Shown piece by piece: positions 1 through 6,280 of a DNA stretch of 9,063 bases. The stretch's first letter is position 1. Every line of letters begins with the position of its first letter. A program made the translations under genes and the position numbers. The notes under the pieces were generated by a model that was not told where the DNA came from, did not search any database, and saw only the letters and a program-made list of their open reading frames with translations. The stretch is from Litorimonas sp964435725 (GTDB lineage: Bacteria; Pseudomonadota; Alphaproteobacteria; Caulobacterales; Maricaulaceae). Location: assembly GCA_964435725.1 (NCBI GenBank), contig CAYTAJ010000085.1, forward strand, positions 1-9,063. The letters run 5' to 3'.

Positions 1-163
1 GAACGATATCCATCTCACCCTTTAAAGGCCAATAACCAGCGATGGAAAGATCGCGAAAGTTTGGCGCGGGAAAATGATGTATAAGTTCAAGTGCAGCAGC
101 TGGGTCGTGACAAGAATGCCGTTGAGTTTTTGACCTGATACGAAATGTTGCTTTTGAACTCAA
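1..163 (-). CDS. 5-formyltetrahydrofolate cyclo-ligase, N-terminal part (runs off the window)
   Basis: Partial gene: about 54 N-terminal residues, with the rest beyond the left edge. The family converts 5-formyl-THF to 5,10-methenyl-THF using ATP, in cytosolic one-carbon metabolism. The minus-strand reading frame is open from an in-frame TAG at about 187 and gives a product starting SSKATFRIRSKTQR. This fits the Arg/Lys-rich first helix of the family. It is followed by an IAGYWPLKGEMDI segment, matching the family's AGYWP(I/L)..E(I/M)D strand. No ATG is available before this segment. The best start is TTG at 163-161, preceded by GGAAAG at 172-167; ATT at 166 is a less likely alternative. Context supports the call: the gene sits directly downstream of a 6S RNA gene, the same arrangement as E. 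coli ssrS-ygfA and many alphaproteobacteria. It is probably at least partly co-transcribed with 6S. The family call is from recognised motif and context; the exact start is uncertain. Confidence 0.8.
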   Translation of the reverse strand, partial: MSSKATFRIRSKTQRHSCHDPAAALELIHHFPAPNFRDLSIAGYWPLKGEMDIV

Positions 164-183
164 AATCTTTCCGTCACTTCTGC

Positions 184-224
184 GTCCCTAAAATTGATGT
201 CCCACATCAATTTTATTTCGGGAC
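184..224 (-). terminator. AT-rich hairpin between 6S RNA and cyclo-ligase gene; possible 6S terminator or attenuator
   Basis: Positions 189-199 and 205-215 form a perfect 11-bp inverted repeat around a 5-nt loop (200-204). A further 5-bp outer pairing (184-188 GTCCC with 220-224 GGGAC) is separated by a 4-nt bulge. The hairpin begins about 8 nt beyond the inferred 3' end of the 6S RNA and ends about 20 nt before the cyclo-ligase start. On the minus strand the 3' arm ends in TTTTA, so it could act as a weak intrinsic terminator or as a processing/attenuation structure controlling read-through into the cyclo-ligase gene. The structure is seen directly; the function is inferred. Confidence 0.45.
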
Positions 225-231
225 TTGAAGT

Positions 232-394
232 GACGGCCCCACATAAAGTCCGTGGAGGCTTAAGAATCCTCGTGAACCAGAAGTTCAAGTGGGTGCCGGA
301 ATTAAACAGACCACGATCTGCACAGAGCCAGCTCCCGAAGGATAATTTAAGGTCCGGTGGATTAGTGCTTCTCACGCAACCCGCAGTGACCGTC
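232..394 (-). ncRNA. ssrS: 6S RNA (RNA polymerase-sigma70 regulator)
   Basis: About 163 nt, typical for alphaproteobacterial 6S. 6S RNA mimics an open promoter and binds sigma70-RNA polymerase holoenzyme. The ends pair: GACGGT (394-389) with GCCGTC (237-232). The terminal arm is closed by CCGGA (near 357-353) with TCCGG (300-296), then GACC with GGTC and TTAAA with TTTAA further in. The 3' side of the central bubble carries CACTTGAAC, a short hairpin (287-273), then GGTTCA and AAGCCTCCACGG. This closely resembles the CACCTTGAACC..GGTTCA..CAGCCTGCGG stretch of E. coli 6S. The location just upstream of the cyclo-ligase gene is the conserved one. Family, strand and rough ends are well supported; exact 5' and 3' ends are inferred from the closing stem and the upstream promoter. 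A spurious 89-codon minus-strand ORF overlies this region and is not a gene. Confidence 0.82.
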
Positions 395-400
395 GTCCAT

Positions 401-429
401 ATTGTGGTGATGCTAGGCCTGAAACGCAA
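401..429 (-). promoter_or_regulatory. Promoter of the 6S RNA gene
   Basis: On the minus strand a -35-like TTGCGT (429-424) and a -10-like CACAAT (406-401) are separated by exactly 17 bp. The predicted start falls 6-8 nt downstream, at about 395-393. This is where the closing stem of the 6S RNA begins, so the promoter and the RNA fold were located independently and agree. Confidence 0.55.
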
Positions 430-449
430 GGTCTAATTGGCAAGTTTTG

Positions 450-472
450 TTAACCATGCCTAAAAACGTTAA
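450..472. promoter_or_regulatory. Possible CtrA-like half-site in the 6S / kinase intergenic region
   Basis: TTAACCAT at 450-457 matches the half-site of the alphaproteobacterial cell-cycle regulator CtrA (consensus TTAA-N7-TTAAC/TTAACCAT). The upstream half is degenerate (GCAA instead of TTAA at the right 7-nt spacing). Another TTAA lies at 469-472, but at the wrong spacing (15 nt). The site is about 20 bp upstream of the 6S promoter and about 120 bp upstream of the kinase gene. AT-rich intergenic DNA produces such matches by chance, so this is only a candidate. Confidence 0.2.
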
Positions 473-578
473 ATAAACCAAATGATGTTATTTAGCAAAT
501 ACACCAATAGGTATTCATGCGCTACCGATGTTTTCAGACACGCCTCGTTAGCTATGCAATTCGTTCGGAGCTAACTTT

Positions 579-3188
579 ATGTTTGTATATCGTAAAATAC
601 AAAAGATGGTTATTCTATTGAACCTATCTTTCTTTATTTTTACGTGCCTTTCCCCTTCAATCGCTTTTGCAGAAAAGAAAAATTGGAATGTAAGTGATTA
701 CAAAAAACAATTATCGCATATAGAGCGTTCCCCAGCCCTAGTCGTCGCCATTGACGACGCAATTGAGAACCTACCTAGCGACGCAAAAACAAAAACGGAA
801 ATCGATTTATACCTTTGGAAATTAGTGGTCTTAGCGAAACTAAATAGAGGGCAAGAAGCGGCGGAAGTTGCATATAAACTTCAAAATGGCTTCGAGAGAA
901 AGGCGTACAGAGACGAAAAACACTACGGGAGGACAATGTATCAGATTGTCGAATCCTTAGTAAAAACAGACGAGATTGCTTACTCATATAGAATTATTCA
1001 AAATCTAAGAGAAAGCGTCTATGAAAGCCCAAATACGTTCCTAGAGTTCATTATTGATAGAGCCTTAATCGAGGTTTACATTGAAACTTTCGATTACAAA
1101 CGCGCTTTAGATGTTTCTCTATTCGTACTTAATCACCCAGATTACCAGTCTATTGCAGACCTAGATAACTATAGGACAGCCACGATCAATGAGGTTGCTT
1201 TCTTATATAACAAGCTGGGGGATGGTAACAACGCGATTGCCTATATTGAACGGGCAGAAAAATCGTTAGAACAAAGTAATTACCAGGGTTCAAAGTTATT
1301 AAAAGCGAACGCACGCAATAGCGGTAATAGAGCGCGCGCTTATTTACATCTTGGAAAGAATGAAGAGGCCTATGCTTTAGGTCAAGAGGTTCTGAAAGCA
1401 GGCCTAGAACTCAATGAAAAATATATGATTGCGCTTGGGCATAGGTTAGTTGGAACAGCCGCCTATCGCGAAGGTAACCACGAAGAAGCACTCCGCTCTT
1501 TAGAGGCAGGATTGGACTTGGTTCATGAACATAATATTCTGATTATGAAACAACCAATATATAAAACATATGCGCTCTCACTTGAAGCCGTCGGGCGCCA
1601 TGACGAAGCCTTATATTGGCAGAGAAAATTAAATGCTCTTGAAATGAAAATTTATGAGGCGCTTACCATTACACGAGAAAGATTGAATGACGTTGAGTTT
1701 CAAGCATTCAAATCGCATCAAGAATTAGAGAAACTCCGTCAAGAAAACGAAACCCAAAAAGAGACTTATGAGAGTCAACAAGACTTTCGGAATCTCCTTA
1801 TTATTTTGGTATTCTCTCTTCTTGTGGCCGCTGCGTTCTTAATCATAATATTATACTACATGCGAAAGAGTCAAAAAATGCTCCGCATAAGTGAGCAGAA
1901 TGCGCAAATCGCGAATAAAGCAAAGACTGAGTTTCTGGCGACTATGAGCCACGAAATCCGAACGCCCATGAACGGGGTCATCGGCATGGCTCAGGTTCTT
2001 CAAAATACAGATTTAACAGAACAACAAAAACATTATGTCGATATCATGACTCGCTCCGGAGAGAACTTATTAGTTATCATTAATGACATTTTGGACTTTT
2101 CAAAAATTGAGGCAAATCAACTTGAATTGAATTTAGACACGCATAATTTGGAACAGATTTTAGACGACGTCATTTCACTCCTCAGGCATAAAGCCAAAAA
2201 TAAATCAATTGATATGGCGTTCAACTATGACCCTCATCTCCCAAAGCTGTTTAATGTCGACTCTCATAGACTAACTCAAGTTCTCACAAATCTACTTGGC
2301 AATGCCATAAAGTTTACACCTAAAGGCAAGATAACCGTACGTGTCACTCAGGACAATAAATCCGAACACGATAAGCAAAACATCCTAATCGAAATTAAAG
2401 ACACAGGCATTGGCATATCAAAAGAAAAACTTAAGGTAATTTTTGATAAGTTTACTCAAGCGGAGTCTTCAACGACACGTAAATTTGGGGGCACCGGCCT
2501 CGGTCTCGCTATTTCAAAAAGAATAGTTGAAGCCATGGATGGCAGTTTAAAGGTCAGGTCAAAATTAGGGAAAGGATCAACATTTATCATTTCCCTTCCC
2601 CTTGAAATCGCGTCCCTCAATGAACGGCCTTCGAGACAAGAAACGACACCAATTAAGCTCGCCAGCGTCTCAAAAGAACCCTCGAATGATACAATGAAGG
2701 CTCAAGTAAAAACTGAGGTAAAACGCTCTGCTATTCAGCGTCAGTCTGAAAATAACAAAGGTGCCGTTCGTAAAGGCCTCCGGATACTCGTTGTCGAAGA
2801 TGATGACATCAACATTACGGTGATAAAATCTATGCTAGAGCATCCAAAAATTGATCTTACCATAGCCAAAAACGGTAAGGAAGGTGTCAGAGCCTTTAGC
2901 CATGAACGCTATGATTTAATCTTAATGGATGTTTCCATGCCAATTATGGACGGCGTAACAGCCACAAAACTCATTCGAGAGAAAGAGCGTTTAGAAGGAC
3001 GACCTCATACACCGATTATTTGCTTGTCGGCACATGTAATGAAACATCAGCAAGAAGAGTTTATCTCCTCAGGTATGGATGACTTACTCCCAAAACCAAT
3101 CCAAAAAGCAAAACTGCTATCAGCTCTACGTAAGTGGGTGGCCACCCCTAAAAAGTCGGTTAAATCACAGTATGAAATGGCTTCATAA
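579..3188 (+). CDS. Hybrid sensor histidine kinase/response regulator with periplasmic TPR sensor
   Basis: 869 aa. Residues 1-31 look like a signal peptide (basic start, hydrophobic core, AFA cleavage site). Residues about 35-365 are helical repeats of TPR type, with turn motifs LGDGNNA, LGKNEEA, EGNHEEA and VGRHDEA near residues 213, 257, 299 and 338. A short coiled coil (about 365-400) leads to one membrane helix (405-428), so the TPR part should be periplasmic. HisKA carries SHEIRTPMNG with His458. The ATPase domain shows the N box (Asn571/Asn575), DTGIG from Asp608 and GGTGLGL from Gly637. A REC domain (about 735-850) has Asp741-743, phospho-acceptor Asp784, Ser817 and Lys839. All catalytic residues are present. 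No Hpt domain or DNA-binding output is fused, so phosphate must pass to a separate Hpt protein. Start ATG 579 has CGGAG at 566-570. The gene is more AT-rich than its neighbours and separates zapA from the 6S gene, suggesting insertion. Signal and target are unknown. Confidence 0.95.
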   Translation: MFVYRKIQKMVILLNLSFFIFTCLSPSIAFAEKKNWNVSDYKKQLSHIERSPALVVAIDDAIENLPSDAKTKTEIDLYLWKLVVLAKLNRGQEAAEVAYKLQNGFERKAYRDEKHYGRTMYQIVESLVKTDEIAYSYRIIQNLRESVYESPNTFLEFIIDRALIEVYIETFDYKRALDVSLFVLNHPDYQSIADLDNYRTATINEVAFLYNKLGDGNNAIAYIERAEKSLEQSNYQGSKLLKANARNSGNRARAYLHLGKNEEAYALGQEVLKAGLELNEKYMIALGHRLVGTAAYREGNHEEALRSLEAGLDLVHEHNILIMKQPIYKTYALSLEAVGRHDEALYWQRKLNALEMKIYEALTITRERLNDVEFQAFKSHQELEKLRQENETQKETYESQQDFRNLLIILVFSLLVAAAFLIIILYYMRKSQKMLRISEQNAQIANKAKTEFLATMSHEIRTPMNGVIGMAQVLQNTDLTEQQKHYVDIMTRSGENLLVIINDILDFSKIEANQLELNLDTHNLEQILDDVISLLRHKAKNKSIDMAFNYDPHLPKLFNVDSHRLTQVLTNLLGNAIKFTPKGKITVRVTQDNKSEHDKQNILIEIKDTGIGISKEKLKVIFDKFTQAESSTTRKFGGTGLGLAISKRIVEAMDGSLKVRSKLGKGSTFIISLPLEIASLNERPSRQETTPIKLASVSKEPSNDTMKAQVKTEVKRSAIQRQSENNKGAVRKGLRILVVEDDDINITVIKSMLEHPKIDLTIAKNGKEGVRAFSHERYDLILMDVSMPIMDGVTATKLIREKERLEGRPHTPIICLSAHVMKHQQEEFISSGMDDLLPKPIQKAKLLSALRKWVATPKKSVKSQYEMAS

Positions 3189-3218
3189 GTGCTCAGCTAT
3201 TGACGCTTAAAACAAAGT

Positions 3219-3590
3219 TTATTCGGAAGCCTTCATAATTTTATCGGCGATACGTTCAATCCGCCCGGCGGCATCAATCAGGCTCTGTGAGGCTTTGGCC
3301 TCAACTTGGCCTGAGTGGCGCAGCAATTGCGCGTTTTCTTTTCGCAGATCACCCATGCGAGCATCGACTTCACTATCAACTGAGGTATTCAAGTCTTCTA
3401 ATTCGTCAAGCAGAGTAATGCCAGCCATCACCAAAAGGCGCAGGTCTCCGATTTGGCCAAATTGATTGGCCATAGCGTTCACACGATCATCGAGCTTTTG
3501 CCCGAGCCGCATTAAGCGTTCTTCTTCGCCTTGCTCACAGCCCAAGCCATATTTGCGACCATTAATATTTATACTGACGCGACCCATCAT
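3219..3590 (-). CDS. zapA: Cell division protein ZapA
   Basis: 123 aa, the usual size for alphaproteobacterial ZapA. ZapA binds FtsZ in the cytoplasm and bundles or aligns protofilaments in the Z-ring. The N-terminal domain shows the family pattern: a short beta start (RVSININGRKYGLGC), an EEERLMRLGQKLDDRV helix, then a long helix containing DLRLLVMAGITLLDELEDL. The C-terminal half (about residues 65-120) is a heptad-rich coiled coil for dimer/tetramer formation. The start ATG (3590-3588) overlaps the TGA of zauP as ATGA, so the two are translationally coupled; a second in-frame ATG follows immediately. The gene is convergent with the kinase gene, with only 30 bp between the stop codons and no recognisable terminator in that gap. 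In relatives the 6S RNA gene follows zapA directly; here the kinase gene intervenes. Confidence 0.93.
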   Translation of the reverse strand: MMGRVSININGRKYGLGCEQGEEERLMRLGQKLDDRVNAMANQFGQIGDLRLLVMAGITLLDELEDLNTSVDSEVDARMGDLRKENAQLLRHSGQVEAKASQSLIDAAGRIERIADKIMKASE

Positions 3591-3901
3591 GACTGAATTC
3601 CTTCAAGAGCGGATTGGACATGGCGCATGACCATTTCAATTTCTTGTGTGGTCTCTTTCGCAAGCGCTTCTAATTCCGTCTCGCGCTGTCGCATTTGTGT
3701 CTCAGCCGATTCTTTATCAGCTTTCGCATTATCAAGCTGCGCGGCAAGCCGCGCCCGGTCTTGAGAGAAACCTTCTGATTCGGCCGATTGTGCCTTTAAT
3801 TGACTGACTTTGTTCAATAATGGGTCAATTGCGCTCTCTAATTTTGAGAGTGCGGATTGCAGACTTTGAGCTGCGTCTTTGATGTCAGCGCTGTCATTCA
3901 T
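3587..3901 (-). CDS. zauP: ZauP-like coiled-coil protein (DUF4164), ZapA partner
   Basis: 104 aa from the chosen start, ATG 3901 (product MNDSADIKDAAQ). The frame stays open much further upstream, into gap, but that extension has no protein character. ATG 3913 is an alternative four codons earlier; the chosen start has a weak GAGA element 7 nt upstream. Apart from a short N-terminus the protein is almost entirely predicted coiled coil (heptads from about residue 8 to 95, rich in Ala, Gln and Glu). It resembles the DUF4164 family found immediately upstream of zapA in alphaproteobacteria. In Caulobacter the equivalent protein, ZauP, interacts with ZapA and together they focus the Z-ring. The ATGA overlap with zapA supports joint synthesis. 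The assignment rests on position, length and coiled-coil nature, because coiled coils are poorly diagnostic by sequence alone. Confidence 0.8.
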   Translation of the reverse strand: MNDSADIKDAAQSLQSALSKLESAIDPLLNKVSQLKAQSAESEGFSQDRARLAAQLDNAKADKESAETQMRQRETELEALAKETTQEIEMVMRHVQSALEGIQS

Positions 3902-3962
3902 AAAATTTCTCATTGTCACAAAATTTATGCAGAGAATGGCGCAAGTTTTGCTTTGCAACAAG

Positions 3963-3968
3963 GATAAT
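3963..3968 (+). promoter_or_regulatory. Candidate -10 element in the zauP/gap divergent region
   Basis: GATAAT is one base from the sigma70 -10 consensus. No convincing -35 lies 16-18 bp upstream. If used for gap it would leave a 5' leader of about 80 nt. The leader contains a 6-bp inverted repeat (CTGGGT 3983-3988 with ACCCAG 4015-4020). A GACTC (3974-3978), the sequence methylated by CcrM in this class, lies just downstream of the element. This is a weak suggestion only. Confidence 0.25.
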
Positions 3969-4054
3969 TTGTTGACTCGCGACTGGGTGCTCATCAGAAG
4001 CGGGGCGAATTTGAACCCAGAGTAAAAAACACGGCGTAAACGGAGCCATATGGC

Positions 4055-5083
4055 ATGACGGTACGAATTGGGATTAATGGCTTTGGTCGCATTGGCCGAC
4101 TGGTCGCACGTGCGATTGAAGAATATGATATTAAAGATATCGAATTGGTGGCCATTAATTCCCCTGGAACCATGGAGGTTTCGTCTCACCTTCTACGGTA
4201 TGATTCTGTTCATGGACGTTTTGGCGTTAAGGTCGAAACAGGCGAAGAAAATGGCGTCGAGTGGATGGATTACGGACGCGGGCGTATCCGCATGACGCAT
4301 TTCCGTAACCCCGCAGAAATCGATTGGGGCGCCCTAGATGTCGATATTGTAATGGAATGTACAGGTATCTTCCGCAGTAAAGACAAGGTTCAACCGCATT
4401 TCGAAGCCGGTGCTAAAGCCATTTTAATCTCAGCCCCGGGCGATCAAGTCGACAAAACGATCGTTTATGGCGTGAATCATGGCGACTTAACGAAAAATGA
4501 TACGGTTGTTTCGTGTGCGTCCTGCACAACAAATTGCCTCGCCCCCATTGCAAAAGTTATAATGGAATCTGTCGGCATCCGTCGAGGGTTTATGACGACG
4601 GTTCACAGCTATACCCAAGACCAACGCATATTAGATAATAGCCACAAAGACCTCTACCGGGCACGTGCCGCGGGTCTGAACATGATACCAACCAGCACAG
4701 GTGCTGCAAAAGCCGTGGGTTTGGTTATACCTGAACTCGCAGGAAAACTATCAGGGTCTGCGGTCAGGGTTCCAACGGCAAATGTATCCATGATTGATCT
4801 GGCTTTCCAACCCGAAATGCACACCACAGCCGAAGATTTGAATGAAGTTATGAAAGCAGCCGCAAACGGGCCGATGAAAGGCATTATTTGTTATTCTGAA
4901 AATGCCTTGGTTAGCTCAGATCTTAATCATGACCCTAATTCTGCAACTTATGCGTCCTTGTTAACAAAAGCGCTTGATGGTGACCTTGTTAAAGTTATCG
5001 CTTGGTATGATAATGAATGGGGCTTTGCCAATCGTATGATTGATGTCGCCCGTGTCATGAGCAACAAACAAAACGAGACTTAA
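4055..5083 (+). CDS. gap: Glyceraldehyde-3-phosphate dehydrogenase, type I
   Basis: 342 aa, slightly longer than the usual 330-337. Catalyses reversible oxidative phosphorylation of glyceraldehyde 3-phosphate to 1,3-bisphosphoglycerate in cytosolic glycolysis/gluconeogenesis. The Rossmann motif NGFGRIGR spans residues 8-15. The catalytic loop SCASCTTNC carries nucleophile Cys157 (Cys154 nearby). His184 lies in TTVHSYT, and the C-terminal WYDNEWGF is intact. The residue after AIN at the end of the second beta strand, usually Asp in NAD-specific enzymes, is Ser36. The S-loop reads DNSHKDL, with Ser196 where strict NAD enzymes commonly have Pro. Both changes resemble enzymes that accept NADP (plastid/cyanobacterial type), so dual cofactor use is possible but unproven. 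Start ATG 4055 has CGGAG at 4041-4045. First gene of gap-pgk-fba; pgk begins 1 nt after its stop. Many relatives have tkt just before gap; it is absent here. Confidence 0.96.
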   Translation: MTVRIGINGFGRIGRLVARAIEEYDIKDIELVAINSPGTMEVSSHLLRYDSVHGRFGVKVETGEENGVEWMDYGRGRIRMTHFRNPAEIDWGALDVDIVMECTGIFRSKDKVQPHFEAGAKAILISAPGDQVDKTIVYGVNHGDLTKNDTVVSCASCTTNCLAPIAKVIMESVGIRRGFMTTVHSYTQDQRILDNSHKDLYRARAAGLNMIPTSTGAAKAVGLVIPELAGKLSGSAVRVPTANVSMIDLAFQPEMHTTAEDLNEVMKAAANGPMKGIICYSENALVSSDLNHDPNSATYASLLTKALDGDLVKVIAWYDNEWGFANRMIDVARVMSNKQNET

Positions 5084-5084
5084 T

Positions 5085-6266
5085 GTGAATTTCCAACGCT
5101 TAGAAGACGCCAAACTAAAAGGCAGCACTGCCCTCGTCCGCGTCGACTTTAACGTCCCAAGACATGAGGATGGGAGCATCTCTGACGATACCCGTTTGAG
5201 AGCGGCCCTTCCGACTATCAAAGCCCTTCAAGAAAAAGACGCAAAAATAGTTTTACTGAGCCATTTCGGGCGTCCCAAAGGTGAGCCAGATGAGGCTAAT
5301 TCACTCCGCTTTATCGTGACACCCTTGGCGGACGCACTCGGCACGCCCGTTGTTTTTGCAACGGAGTATAATCCGAATATCCTCAACACCATGGAACCCG
5401 GTGAAGTCCTGTTAATGGAGAACACACGTTTTCATCCGGGTGAAACGAAAGGCAATGTGGCTCTGGCCAAAGATATGGCGGCCATGGGCGATCTCTTTAT
5501 CATGGATGCTTTTTCTGCGGCGCATAGAGACCATGCCTCCTCTGCCGGAATTGCGGAATTTCTTCCGGCCTATGCTGGCCTCGCTATGGAGCGTGAGTTA
5601 GACCATATCAGCCGCGCACTCGATATACCCAAAAAACCTGTCATGGCCGTTGTCGGCGGGGCAAAAGTCTCAACGAAAATCGACCTTTTGCGAAACCTTG
5701 TTAATAAGCTCGACCGTCTTGTTATTGGTGGAGGCATGGCAAACACTTTCCTCTATGCTCAAGGTAAGGATGTAGGCGCGTCTCTTTGTGAAAAAGACCT
5801 CAAAGATACCGCCTTAGAAATCATGGCCAACGCCAAAAAAGAAAATTGCGAAATTATTTTACCGACAGATCTTGTTGTCGCCACAGAGTTTAAAGCACAT
5901 GCCGAAAGCCGTGTTTGCGGCCTCGATGAGGTTCAATCAGGTGAAATGATATTAGATGCGGGGCCTGACACTGTAGCCTCGATTGTGGACGCTATGGATA
6001 CCAGTCAGACCTTAATTTGGAATGGCCCCTTAGGCGCCTTCGAACTCGCCCCATTTGATACAAGCACAGTTGAAGCTGCAAAATATGCGGCGAAACTCTG
6101 CAAGGCGGATAAAATCATCGCCGTTGCAGGGGGTGGAGATACAGTCTCAGCCCTTAATCAGGCCGGTGCCTCAGATGATTTCACCTTCATTAGCACCGCA
6201 GGTGGCGCGTTTCTTGAATGGATGGAAGGTAAAATCCTTCCCGGTGTGGAAATACTTAGAAAGTAA
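5085..6266 (+). CDS. pgk: Phosphoglycerate kinase
   Basis: 393 aa, normal full length for bacterial PGK (about 390-400). Transfers phosphate between 1,3-bisphosphoglycerate and ADP in the cytosol. Visible signatures, in order: VRVDFNVP (residues 18-25) and Arg37 for 3-phosphoglycerate binding, SHFGRPKG (59-66), NTRFHPGE from Asn113, VVGGAKVSTK with Lys194, GGGMANTF, WNGPLGAFE and the nucleotide-loop GGGDT (349-353). The start is GTG at 5085: only one base separates it from the gap stop codon, the out-of-frame ATG two bases earlier cannot be used, and a GAG element sits about 8 nt upstream within the end of gap. This arrangement implies translational coupling to gap. No residue of the active site appears lost. 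Several antisense ORFs across this gene are shadows. Confidence 0.97.
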   Translation: MNFQRLEDAKLKGSTALVRVDFNVPRHEDGSISDDTRLRAALPTIKALQEKDAKIVLLSHFGRPKGEPDEANSLRFIVTPLADALGTPVVFATEYNPNILNTMEPGEVLLMENTRFHPGETKGNVALAKDMAAMGDLFIMDAFSAAHRDHASSAGIAEFLPAYAGLAMERELDHISRALDIPKKPVMAVVGGAKVSTKIDLLRNLVNKLDRLVIGGGMANTFLYAQGKDVGASLCEKDLKDTALEIMANAKKENCEIILPTDLVVATEFKAHAESRVCGLDEVQSGEMILDAGPDTVASIVDAMDTSQTLIWNGPLGAFELAPFDTSTVEAAKYAAKLCKADKIIAVAGGGDTVSALNQAGASDDFTFISTAGGAFLEWMEGKILPGVEILRK

Positions 6267-6280
6267 ACAGGAGCAGTCTC

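Noticed and set aside
160..429. Minus-strand ORF of 89 codons and plus-strand ORF (194-436) of 80 codons in the left intergenic region
   Set aside because: Both lie over the 6S RNA gene and its hairpin; the products have no recognisable domain and no ribosome binding site, and the RNA explains the conserved structure.
3189..3218. Search for a 6S RNA directly after zapA, its usual place
   Set aside because: Only 30 bp lie between the zapA and kinase stop codons; the 6S gene was found instead on the far side of the kinase gene at 232-394.
3902..4189. N-terminal extension of the zauP frame to 200 residues
   Set aside because: It crosses the divergent promoter region and the start of gap on the opposite strand; the sequence is not coiled-coil and lacks any start signal, so the start was placed at 3901.
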